NCBI GenBank assembly: GCA_965226855.1
Contig: CBDDEE010000025.1
Location: forward strand, 124,001 to 188,000
DNA: 64,000 nt
Direction: 5' to 3'
Source of the DNA: JAUXJB01 sp965226855
GTDB lineage: Bacteria > Myxococcota_A > UBA9160 > SZUA-336
Below, piece by piece: positions 38,328 to 46,124 of this stretch (its first letter is position 1; each line of letters opens with the position of its first letter). The position numbers and the translations under genes are program-made. The notes under the pieces are model-generated. The model did no database searches, had not been told where the DNA came from, and saw nothing but the letters and a program-made list of their open reading frames with translations.

Positions 38328-38642
38328 TCAACGCGAGGGCGGCCACAAGGGGGCGATCCCGGTCTCCGTCGAGAGGGGCAGGAACACCAAGAACACGACG
38401 AAGGCCGCACAGAGCGCAAGGAGCCAGATGATCACCCTCTGCTCGGTAATGAGGTGCATGAAGTAGCCGGCCACCAGGCCCGCCTTCACCGTCGCCACGA
38501 CCATGGCCACGCAGATCGCGAGAGTCGTCCGCATGCCGATGTACGAGATCCCGACCGTGACCACCGTCAATAAGGCCAGCGCCACGAACACCGTCACGTA
38601 GACTCGGACGTGCTCTCGAATGTCTTCCGCTGATTCGCTCAT
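38328..38642 (-). CDS. ctaF: cytochrome c oxidase subunit IV family protein (cluster 2)
   Basis: 104 residues with three helices: YVTVFVALALLTVVTVGISYIG, AICVAMVVATVKAGLVAGYFMHL and IWLLALCAAFVVFLVFLPL. VKAGLVAGYFMHLI is the COX4/CyoD family signature, parallel to KAYLVAKNFMHLN in cluster 1. It lies 9 bases after ctaE. Confidence 0.85.
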   Translation of the reverse strand: MSESAEDIREHVRVYVTVFVALALLTVVTVGISYIGMRTTLAICVAMVVATVKAGLVAGYFMHLITEQRVIIWLLALCAAFVVFLVFLPLSTETGIAPLWPPSR

Positions 38643-38651
38643 GGATGGTTC

Positions 38652-39281
38652 CTATAGCAGATAGAGCACGGGGAAGAGGAAGATCCAGACCAGGTCCACG
38701 AAGTGCCAGTAGAGCCCGGCGATCTCGATCCGGCCGGCGAAGCGCTCGCGGTCGGTCTGCCACAGCTTGACCCCCCAGAGCAGCAGCCACAGATTTACAA
38801 AGATGCCCAACAGCACGTGCAAACCGTGCAGACCGGTCAGGGTGAAGTAGAGCGCATAGAACGTGGACGGGTTGCCGGCCTCCGGCCAGCCGGTAGCGGG
38901 GAAGACGTGGTGACCGAACTTGTCGCCGTACTCAAATCCCTTGACGATGAGGAAGGCCAGGCCCAGCCCGATTGTGGCGGCGAAGTAGCCCTTGAAAGCG
39001 CCGAGTCGGTTCATCTTGAGCGAGGCCCACGACATGACCATCGTGATACTCGAGGTGATGAGCACGAGGGTGTTGAACGTGCCGATGGGCACGTTCAACC
39101 CGGCCTCCACGCCTCTGGGCCAGAACTCGGGCAACGAGCCGACCCGGAGCAGCACGTACGACGAGAACAGCGCGCCGAAGAGCATGACCTCGGACGCGAG
39201 GAACAGCCAGATCCCGAGCTTGCCACTGGTGACGCCCGTGATCGGATGCGGCTCGGAGCGGTAGGGAATGACGACTTCCAC
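38652..39281 (-). CDS. ctaE: cytochrome c oxidase subunit III (cluster 2)
   Basis: Subunit III with five helices. GKLGIWLFLASEVMLFGALFSSYVLLR opens the fold, followed by IGTFNTLVLITSSITMVMSW, GLHGLHVLLGIFVNLWLLLWG and the terminal YWHFVDLVWIFLFPVLYLL. The likely start is GTG at 39281 (MEVVIPYRSEPHPITGV), only four bases after the ctaD stop; an upstream ATG would overlap ctaD by some 75 bases and adds sequence unlike subunit III. 209 residues. Confidence 0.9.
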   Translation of the reverse strand: MEVVIPYRSEPHPITGVTSGKLGIWLFLASEVMLFGALFSSYVLLRVGSLPEFWPRGVEAGLNVPIGTFNTLVLITSSITMVMSWASLKMNRLGAFKGYFAATIGLGLAFLIVKGFEYGDKFGHHVFPATGWPEAGNPSTFYALYFTLTGLHGLHVLLGIFVNLWLLLWGVKLWQTDRERFAGRIEIAGLYWHFVDLVWIFLFPVLYLL

Positions 39282-39285
39282 GGCT

Positions 39286-41010
39286 TCAGCCCCCTCGGGT
39301 CGCGTACTGCGGCGAGAAGTCGTTCGGAGCTCCAGGCACGCTGTACTCGTAGGGCCCGGCAACCACTACGGGCGGCTCGGTGAAATTGCCGTGGGGCGGC
39401 GGCGTCGGCGTCGCCCACTCGAGCGTGGTCGCCTGCCAGGGATTCTCGCGAGCTCGCTCCTTCTTACGCATGCTCGCGAAGAAGTTGTAGATGAACGGGA
39501 GCTGCGACAGTGCGAGCAACCAGGCCGACCAGGAAGTAATCATGGTCAGGCCGTGAGCTCCGGCTCCGATCTCGTAGATGGTGGGATCGAAGAGTCGCCG
39601 ACTCACCCCCGCCATGCCCTCGAACATCATGGGCATGAATACGCCGTTTATGAAGACGAACGACAGCCAGAAGTGCACCTTTCCAAGGCCCTCGTTCATC
39701 GAGCGGCCCGTGATCTTCGGGTACCAGTGATAGATGCCCGCGAACATGGCGAAGATGGTGCCGGGGGCGACCACGTAGTGGAAGTGCCCGATCACGTAGT
39801 AGGAGTCGTGCAGGTAGACGTCCGGGACGGTTAATCCCAGGGGCAGCCCCGTGAGCCCGCCGATGCCGAACATGGGCAGGAAGGCCAGCGCGAACAGCAT
39901 GGGCACAGGGAACCGGATCGATGCCCCCCACAGGCTGAGAAGGAGGCAGGTCAGGATGATCACCGAGGGGATCGAGATGATCATGGTGGTGGTCTGGAAG
40001 AAGCTCGACATCGTGGTTCCCATGCCCGTCAAGTACATGTGGTGTGCCCACACGGTGAACGACAGGAATCCGAGGGTCAGCAGTGAGTACACCATGGTGC
40101 GGTAGCCCCACAGGGGCTTGCGGGTGTTGACTGCGATCACCTCGGCCACGATTCCCATGCCGGGCAGGATCAGGACGTAAACCTCGGGATGGGCCAGGAA
40201 CCAGAACAGGTGTTGCCAGAGCAGGGGGCTGCCCCCGCCGGCATTGGGGGCCGGCTCGCCTCCCACCACGAGCCCGCTCGGCATGAAGAAGCTCGTGTCG
40301 GCCAGCCGGTCCATCAGCTGGAAGACGGCCGCAGCCTGGAGCGGGGGGAACGCCAGCAGCAGCAGGAACGCGGTCACCAGCTGCGACCAGACGAAGAAAG
40401 GCAGGCGGAAGAACGTCATGCCCTCCGCCCGCAGGTGGACGATCGTGGTGATGAAGTTGATCGCCCCCAGGAGCGAGGACGCGATGAGGAAGATCATCCC
40501 GACCAGCCAGGCCGTCTGCCCTATGGTCGCGATGACCGCGAGGGGGGCGTACGAGGTCCAGCCCGAGCTCGCCGCGCCGCCCGGCAGAAAGAAGCTCGCG
40601 AGCATGACCACGCCGCCGATCACGAACGCCTGGTAGCTCATCATGTTCAGGCGCGGGAAGGCCATGTCCGGCGCGCCGATCTGGAGCGGAACCACGTAGT
40701 TGCCGAACGCTCCGACCGCGAGCGGCACGATCCCCATGAAGACCATGATGGTGCCGTGCATGGCACCGAGCTGGTTGTAGAAATCGGGCAGCATGGCGCC
40801 CTGATCCACCAGGGAATCGCTGAGCAGAGCTCCAATGACCGGGATCGCCTCACCTGGATAGGCCAGCTGCCAGCGCATCATCATCATCAAGCAGAAGCCA
40901 AAGAACAGGAAGACCAGCGAGGTAAGCCCGTACTGGATTCCGATCGTCTTGTGGTCCGTGGAGAAGACGTACTTGCTCCAGAAACCCAGCTCGCCGTGTG
41001 TCTCACTCAT
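39286..41010 (-). CDS. ctaD: cytochrome c oxidase subunit I, aa3-type (cluster 2)
   Basis: Second catalytic oxidase subunit. The low-spin heme ligand is H85 (GAMHGTIMVF). CuB ligands are H274 (AHPEVY, with Tyr278) and H323-H324 (WAHHMYLTGM). VIGHFHYVVAPG contains the heme a and a3 histidines. IGAPDMAFPRLN holds the D-channel Asp/Asn. 574 residues, A1-like by its Glu in HPEVY. The C-terminal end PPPHGNF and GPYEYSVPG mirrors the cluster 1 protein. ATG at 41010 overlaps the ctaC end by eight bases, indicating coupling. The two CtaD proteins are clearly distinct paralogues, not recent duplicates. Confidence 0.96.
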   Translation of the reverse strand: MSETHGELGFWSKYVFSTDHKTIGIQYGLTSLVFLFFGFCLMMMMRWQLAYPGEAIPVIGALLSDSLVDQGAMLPDFYNQLGAMHGTIMVFMGIVPLAVGAFGNYVVPLQIGAPDMAFPRLNMMSYQAFVIGGVVMLASFFLPGGAASSGWTSYAPLAVIATIGQTAWLVGMIFLIASSLLGAINFITTIVHLRAEGMTFFRLPFFVWSQLVTAFLLLLAFPPLQAAAVFQLMDRLADTSFFMPSGLVVGGEPAPNAGGGSPLLWQHLFWFLAHPEVYVLILPGMGIVAEVIAVNTRKPLWGYRTMVYSLLTLGFLSFTVWAHHMYLTGMGTTMSSFFQTTTMIISIPSVIILTCLLLSLWGASIRFPVPMLFALAFLPMFGIGGLTGLPLGLTVPDVYLHDSYYVIGHFHYVVAPGTIFAMFAGIYHWYPKITGRSMNEGLGKVHFWLSFVFINGVFMPMMFEGMAGVSRRLFDPTIYEIGAGAHGLTMITSWSAWLLALSQLPFIYNFFASMRKKERARENPWQATTLEWATPTPPPHGNFTEPPVVVAGPYEYSVPGAPNDFSPQYATRGG

Positions 41011-41764
41011 CGTCGAGCCCCAGGTAGTCGTGCTCTTCATCCAGCCAGCTCTGGAAGTCCTCGGGTGACTCGATGACGAGATCGGCCTTCATCTCGTAGT
41101 GACCGAGGCCGCACAGCTGCGCGCACCCCAGCTGGAACCTGCCCGTTTCTTTGGCCTCGAACCAGACCGCGATCTCCATGCCCGGGACCGCGTCCTGCGT
41201 GACCCGCATGACCGGCATCTTGAAGCTGTGGATCGTGTCCTTGGCGGTCAGGCGCGCGATCACCGGCCGCCCCACCGGAAAGTGGAAGCCGCGCACGGTG
41301 ATGTCATCGATCCCCGCCTCGTCGTCGTAGTCCAAGCCGGCAGGGTTGTCGTCGCTGTAGTGCTCAGCGCCAGTGGCTCCGAAAACGCCGTCCCGCCCCG
41401 GGTAGTGGAACAGCCACTTGAACTGCTCCGCCACGACGCGCACGACCAGCGGATCCTCGGGGAACTCCGTGGTGATGTTCTTGATCTGCGCCCAGACAGG
41501 CACTGCGAGCCCGATCAGGACCACGAACTCCGCAACGGCCACTCCGACCTCGAGCCACTTGGACAACCGCGCCTTGATCGGCTCGTAGACGGCGACGTGG
41601 CCCGTGCGCTGGCGGAAGCGCACGAGGCAGTACACGATGAACAGGCTCCAGCCGACGAACAGAGCCAGCATGAACCAGTGGATCATGTTCATGAGAAGAT
41701 CGACGTCGGCGCCGTGAACGGAGACGTCCGGTGGCAGCCACCAGCCGTATTGCGGTTGGTCCAT
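41003..41764 (-). CDS. ctaC: cytochrome c oxidase subunit II (cluster 2)
   Basis: Two N-terminal helices (MIHWFMLALFVGWSLFIVYC and VGVAVAEFVVLIGLAVPVWA) precede a cupredoxin domain. CuA ligands are H179 (DTIHSFKMP), C214 and C218 (CAQLCGLGH), H222 and M225. EQFKWLFHYPGRD matches the aromatic patch. An insert of about 25 residues (GVFGATGAEHYSDDNPAG and after) distinguishes it from the cluster 1 protein. No cytochrome c domain is fused. 253 residues. It is preceded 12 bases upstream by the cupredoxin-like gene. Confidence 0.95.
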   Translation of the reverse strand: MDQPQYGWWLPPDVSVHGADVDLLMNMIHWFMLALFVGWSLFIVYCLVRFRQRTGHVAVYEPIKARLSKWLEVGVAVAEFVVLIGLAVPVWAQIKNITTEFPEDPLVVRVVAEQFKWLFHYPGRDGVFGATGAEHYSDDNPAGLDYDDEAGIDDITVRGFHFPVGRPVIARLTAKDTIHSFKMPVMRVTQDAVPGMEIAVWFEAKETGRFQLGCAQLCGLGHYEMKADLVIESPEDFQSWLDEEHDYLGLDDE

Positions 41765-41776
41765 TGGGTTCCCCCG

Positions 41777-42523
41777 TCAGCCCTCGTAAGTGAAATCGAG
41801 CGCCTGGGTTTCGTTGTCGCCGATGGTGATGGTCTGCTCCATCGTCTCGTACTTCTCGTGCCAGACTTCGATCGTGTAAGTGCCAGGGGGGAGATTCGCG
41901 AGCGTGAACGAGCCGTCGTCCCCGGTTACCGCGAAGTAGGGATGGTCCACCACGGCGACAAAGGCGTTCATCCAGGGATGGATGTCGCACTTGACCTTCA
42001 TCGGCGGACTCGCCTCATCCCTTCTCATCCGGATGGAGACGTTGGCGGCGCCCGCCGGCTGGGACCGATTGAACGACCGGTTGACCTTCGCATAGCCGTG
42101 AACGTTGTGCGCGGTGGGGTCGCTGGTCTTGATCGACAGGGACTGCCCCGTCCGCATGCCCTGCACGTGCGGCTGATACCAACAGCCTTTCTGGTCCAGC
42201 AGGGCGTCGCCTTCGGGCAGCGGAAAGCTCCAGCCCTCGATGCCCGACTTGACCCAGACGAAGACGTTCCGCAGCGTTCCGTTGTCATTCACGACGACGC
42301 TATCCGGCCTCAGCCTCTTGCCGCCGTGAAGCTCCGCGCACTTCTCGTCTGCGCCCGCCATGTCGATGGGCCGCGTTCGCGGTTTCTTTCCATCGAACTT
42401 CACGCTTCCCGTGATGGTCGCCGTGCCCATCGCGGCGTCCCAAGCCTTGCCGTCCTGGCCGCTGCCCGTCGCGGGCAGAAGCAAAGCCAGGCATGCTGCA
42501 ACAAGAATCAGTCGGTTGTGCAC
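41777..42523 (-). CDS. exported cupredoxin-like protein with carboxypeptidase-regulatory-type domain
   Basis: The signal peptide (residues 1-22) ends before GQDGKAW. The middle resembles a plastocyanin-type copper domain: H139 in DPTAHNVHG, then KVKCDIHPWMNAF supplying C179, H182 and M185, the classical His-Cys-His-Met blue copper set. The last 60 residues (GDDGSFTLANLPPGTYTIEVWHEKY) form a regulatory-like beta sandwich. It likely acts as a periplasmic electron carrier feeding CuA of the adjacent oxidase, or as a copper delivery protein. The GTG at 42523 is chosen because the signal peptide starts there. 248 residues. Divergent from the bd-like oxidase operon, with about 190 bases between. 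Confidence 0.8.
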   Translation of the reverse strand: MHNRLILVAACLALLLPATGSGQDGKAWDAAMGTATITGSVKFDGKKPRTRPIDMAGADEKCAELHGGKRLRPDSVVVNDNGTLRNVFVWVKSGIEGWSFPLPEGDALLDQKGCWYQPHVQGMRTGQSLSIKTSDPTAHNVHGYAKVNRSFNRSQPAGAANVSIRMRRDEASPPMKVKCDIHPWMNAFVAVVDHPYFAVTGDDGSFTLANLPPGTYTIEVWHEKYETMEQTITIGDNETQALDFTYEG

Positions 42524-42713
42524 GGATCCCCCTATCGCCTTTGACAAGCCGGAGCGCGGCGACTCGACGCGGTGACTGTGAGGTCTCGAGCCTGGAGGCT
42601 CCGGCAGAACCTCCTGTGACCTCTGGACAGTCCGCGGCATTTCAGCATAACGTAGCCCGAATCTCAACCGGACCCGCGGGCCGATCGGCCGCATTGTAGT
42701 GAGGGGGGCGTGG

Positions 42714-44468
42714 ATGGTCGAGGCCAAGAGCTGGCCGGGAGCTCTCGGGGGAGTTCGCGGCGGGATCCTGAAGGTCTCGCTCATCCTGACCGGAGTCTAT
42801 CTCCTGGTCTGGCTGCTGCCGCAGGCGTTCGAGGCCGCCGACTACCGCCGGTTCCCGGTGATCGGCAGCCGCGTGCTCGTCTGGTGCCTGGCCCAGGGTC
42901 ACCTCCTCTTCGCGGCCTTCGTGCTGGGCGTGCCGATCTTCGCTCTGATCGCCGAGGTGCTCGGCGTCGTCACGAAGAGCGAGCGCTACGACGGCCTGGC
43001 CAAGGATTTCACCCGCCTGCTGGCAATGAGCTACACGATCACGGCCGCCCTGGGCGGTCTCTTGCTGGTGGCACTGGTCGCGCTCTACCCCAGGTTCGTC
43101 GCCCACATGGAGAAGGTGTTCGACCCCACGTGGGGCTTTTACGTCGCTGTAATCTTCGGCGAGGCGCTGTTCGCGTATCTCTACTGGTACACGTGGGACC
43201 TGCTCCAGGGCCCGCGCAAGGGCTGGCACATCTTCCTGGGAGTGATGGTCAACGTCGGGGGAATCGCGATCCTGGTAATCACGAACGCCTGGACGGGCTA
43301 CATGATGACTCCCGGCGGCGTCGAGGGCACCGACCTGGCCATCACGGTCACCAGCCGCGCCGAGGCCTTCATGAACTTCGCCTGGAACCCGCTGAACATC
43401 CACCGGCTGCTGGCCAACGTGTGCTTCGGCGGAGCCATCGTGGGCGCCTACGCCGCCTTCCGCTTTCTGGCAGCGACCGACGACGAGGAGCGGGCCAACT
43501 ACGACTGGATGGGGTACATCGGGAGCTTCATCGCCGTCGCCGCGTTCATCCCCCTGCCGTTCGCCGGCTACTACCTCGGGCTCGAGATCTACACCTACAG
43601 CCAGCAGATGGGCGTGTCGATGATGGGCGGCTCCTTCGCCCAGCTGTGGATTCTGCAGGCCATCCTGATCGGCTCGCTGTTCCTGGCCATCAACCTCTAC
43701 CTGTGGCTGGCCATGGGCAGGATCCCCGGCGGCGAGCGCTATCGCGTGTTCCAAGCCCCGGTGCTCATCGTTCTGGCGACCGGCCTCGCGGTCTGGGCGA
43801 CGCCCCACACCATCATCGCGACGTTCGCCGAGATGCAGGCGATGGGCGCGGCGCACCACCCCAGGCTCGGCGTGCTCGGTGTCATGTCGGCGAAGAACAC
43901 CGCCGTGAACCTGATGATCATCTCCACGTTCATCACGTTCATGCTCTACCGGCGCGGCAACAAGCTGGCGACGTCGGCCTTCGCCGCCCCGGGCAACTGG
44001 ATCCAGGCCGTGGCCTTCGCGGCAGTCATCGGCGGGATCGTCGCGATTGGCATCTACGGCTATTTCGTCCCCGCCGCCGTGCGGGTCGGGCTGTCGGGCT
44101 ACCAGCCGCTGATGGTCGGCGCCTTCATGGTCCTGTTCCTCGCGATCGAGGGGGTGGCGTACCGGGGAGCGGAATCGCTCGGTGAGATCCGCTGGGGGCA
44201 GATGCCGAGGCTATCGCAGTACGTGCTGTTCTTCCTAGCCGCCACCTTCACCTGGCTGATGGGGCTGATGGGCTACATCCGTTCCGGCGTCCGACAGCAC
44301 TGGCACGTCTATCAGGTAATGCGCGACACGAGCGAAGGCGCGTACATCCCGACCCACGGGTTCGCGACCATGGTCGTCTCGATCATCGTCCTCACGTTTT
44401 TTCTGTTCGTCGCGATGGTGTTCGCTCTGGCGATGCGCTCGGAGCGACGGGAGCGACAGGCGACTTGA
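42714..44468 (+). CDS. cytochrome bd-like oxidase subunit I (CydA superfamily), c-cytochrome-linked type
   Basis: About 14 helices in 584 residues. CydA landmarks are recognisable. H63 (LAQGHLLFAAFVLG) corresponds to the first heme b595/d-site His, and FGEALFAYLYW (E150) to the Glu-rich helix, with the second Glu replaced by Trp. H230 (NIHRLLANVCFGG) corresponds to the b558 His. GVRQHWHVYQ matches the GRQPW-type motif. The region of the quinol-binding Q-loop looks different and no CydB or CydX gene follows. Instead three c-type cytochromes follow in overlapping frames. It therefore resembles cytochrome c-linked members of the CydA superfamily reported in Nitrospirota and elsewhere, not a quinol oxidase. 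ATG 42714 has GAGGGGGG upstream. Whether it reduces O2 is unknown. Confidence 0.8.
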   Translation: MVEAKSWPGALGGVRGGILKVSLILTGVYLLVWLLPQAFEAADYRRFPVIGSRVLVWCLAQGHLLFAAFVLGVPIFALIAEVLGVVTKSERYDGLAKDFTRLLAMSYTITAALGGLLLVALVALYPRFVAHMEKVFDPTWGFYVAVIFGEALFAYLYWYTWDLLQGPRKGWHIFLGVMVNVGGIAILVITNAWTGYMMTPGGVEGTDLAITVTSRAEAFMNFAWNPLNIHRLLANVCFGGAIVGAYAAFRFLAATDDEERANYDWMGYIGSFIAVAAFIPLPFAGYYLGLEIYTYSQQMGVSMMGGSFAQLWILQAILIGSLFLAINLYLWLAMGRIPGGERYRVFQAPVLIVLATGLAVWATPHTIIATFAEMQAMGAAHHPRLGVLGVMSAKNTAVNLMIISTFITFMLYRRGNKLATSAFAAPGNWIQAVAFAAVIGGIVAIGIYGYFVPAAVRVGLSGYQPLMVGAFMVLFLAIEGVAYRGAESLGEIRWGQMPRLSQYVLFFLAATFTWLMGLMGYIRSGVRQHWHVYQVMRDTSEGAYIPTHGFATMVVSIIVLTFFLFVAMVFALAMRSERRERQAT

Positions 44469-45385
44469 GAGCGGTCTTCATCAGAATTCTGGGCTTCGTG
44501 ATCGTGATCGACCTCTTCTACATGTCGATCGGTCAGTTCTGGCTGTCGCAAACGGAGGAGCATCCGCCGGCCGAGCTCGAGATCGCGGTGGACACCGACA
44601 CCGACACGCTGATCAGCATGGGCCGGACCTTGCTCGGGGCGAGGGGCGGCTGCCTGCTCTGCCACAAGACGAGCGAGCAGGGGAACACCCGCGGGCCCGA
44701 CCTCCGCGGTGTGGGCGCACGGGCCGCGTCGCGCAGGCCGGGCATGAGCGCCGAGGCCTACCTGAGGGAATCGCTCGTCGACCCGGGCGCGTACGTGGTC
44801 GAGGAGTTCGCCGCCGCTGGCGGTTTGACCATCATGCCGGTCGCGACCCTGCCGCCGGCAGACCTGGCCCCGACCGAGCTCAAGGCCCTGATCGCCTACC
44901 TGCAATCGCTCGGTGGCGAGGTCACGGTCGAGATCACAGCAGCAGACGTTGCGGCAGCGGCGCTCAAGAAGGAAAAGCCGACGGCCGCCGTCGACACCCA
45001 CCCGGGAAGGGATCTCGTGACCAAGCACGGCTGTATCGCGTGCCACGACGTGAACGGAACCATCCGGCTGGTGGGACCTCCACTCACGAACGTGCGCGAG
45101 CGGCTATCCGCAGCGGAGATCCGCCAGTCGATCATGGACCCCGACTCGGTCATCGCCGAGGGCTTCCCGCCCGGACTCATGCTGAAGGACTTCGCAGAGA
45201 CGGTGCCAACTGAGGAGCTCGACCAGATCGTGAGCTACCTGTCGGGCGAGGTGTCACTCGCCGAGCGCCTCGCACACCCGGCGGTGCCCCTCGTGAGCCT
45301 GATTCTGTTGTTCAACGGGGGGGTTTGGATCATGCGCAGGCTGGCGATGAGTCGAGCCGTCGGGTCCGGAGAGCCCAGTGCGTAG
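44465..45385 (+). CDS. membrane-anchored dihaem cytochrome c of the bd-like operon
   Basis: 306 residues with an N-terminal helix (FIRILGFVIVIDLFYMSIG) and a C-terminal one (VPLVSLILLFNGGVWIM), so both ends are anchored. Haem motifs are CLLCH (C63-H67) and CIACH (C190-H194); candidate Met ligands lie in LTIMPVATLPP and GLMLKDF. The two haem domains are joined by an Ala/Lys-rich linker around 160-178. Its TTG start overlaps the stop of the CydA-like gene (TTGA), which implies coupled expression. It probably carries electrons to the CydA-like subunit. Confidence 0.88.
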   Translation: MRAVFIRILGFVIVIDLFYMSIGQFWLSQTEEHPPAELEIAVDTDTDTLISMGRTLLGARGGCLLCHKTSEQGNTRGPDLRGVGARAASRRPGMSAEAYLRESLVDPGAYVVEEFAAAGGLTIMPVATLPPADLAPTELKALIAYLQSLGGEVTVEITAADVAAAALKKEKPTAAVDTHPGRDLVTKHGCIACHDVNGTIRLVGPPLTNVRERLSAAEIRQSIMDPDSVIAEGFPPGLMLKDFAETVPTEELDQIVSYLSGEVSLAERLAHPAVPLVSLILLFNGGVWIMRRLAMSRAVGSGEPSA

Positions 45386-46124
45386 GCTGGCGCTACCGCT
45401 GGCCGCGCTCGTCTGGGTCGCGGTGTGGGCGGCGCTCCGGTTCGGCGTCCAGCCCCCGATTCCGGGCCAGGTCATGGGCCTTTACATGTCGATCACCACC
45501 GTTTCGATCGTCGTGTACATCCTGGCCGATCAGGCGCGCACCCGTGCCTTTGTGGCCCCGCTCGTCACGCTGCTGCGCGAGAGTCGTCTCGCCATGCCGA
45601 GGCTCGCGGTTCTCATCGCCATCCCGTTGCTGCTCGGCTGGTACACGTACCAGAGCGTGCGTCCGCGCTTCGACCCGCCCTTCGAGGCGCGCACGATCCA
45701 CCCCGAGCCGCCTGCCAGCTTCCGGCTCCATGGCAAAGACTTCGACGTGCTCAGGGGCCAGCGCCCGGAGGGTATGGAGAAGAACGCCGCGAACCTGGCT
45801 GCCGGCCGAACCGTCTACTACCGCAACTGCATGTACTGCCACGGCGACTACCTGAACGGCCAGGGGCACTTCGCCGACGCTGTGAACCCGCTGCCGGCCA
45901 ACTTCCGGGACAGCGGGACGATCGCTCAGCTGGAGGAGACCTACGTCTTCTGGCGCATCGCCACGGGCGGTCCGGGGCTGCCGGACGGCGCGACGCCCTG
46001 GAACTCCTCCATGCCGGTCTGGCAGGACTTCCTGACGGAAGAAGAGATCTGGCAGGTGGTCGCCTACATCTACGACGCCGCGGGCTACACGCCGCGGGAG
46101 TCGGGCTCGCCGGAGGGGCACTGA
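45378..46124 (+). CDS. cytochrome c with three N-terminal membrane helices
   Basis: 248 residues. Three helices occupy about residues 3-20, 33-50 and 75-92 (LPLAALVWVAVWAAL, GLYMSITTVSIVVYILAD, RLAVLIAIPLLLGWYTY). A cytochrome c domain follows with CMYCH (C151-H155) and the candidate ligand Met in NSSMPVWQDFL. The GTG start overlaps the upstream gene, and the stop overlaps the next start (TGATG), so the four genes are tightly coupled. The extra helices suggest that it contacts the CydA-like subunit and stands in for the missing CydB, which is inference. Confidence 0.85.
   Translation: MRRLALPLAALVWVAVWAALRFGVQPPIPGQVMGLYMSITTVSIVVYILADQARTRAFVAPLVTLLRESRLAMPRLAVLIAIPLLLGWYTYQSVRPRFDPPFEARTIHPEPPASFRLHGKDFDVLRGQRPEGMEKNAANLAAGRTVYYRNCMYCHGDYLNGQGHFADAVNPLPANFRDSGTIAQLEETYVFWRIATGGPGLPDGATPWNSSMPVWQDFLTEEEIWQVVAYIYDAAGYTPRESGSPEGH

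Noticed and set aside
42541..42546. TTGACA before the bd-like operon as a promoter -35
   Set aside because: No -10-like hexamer at the right spacing; chance match in a GC-rich gap.
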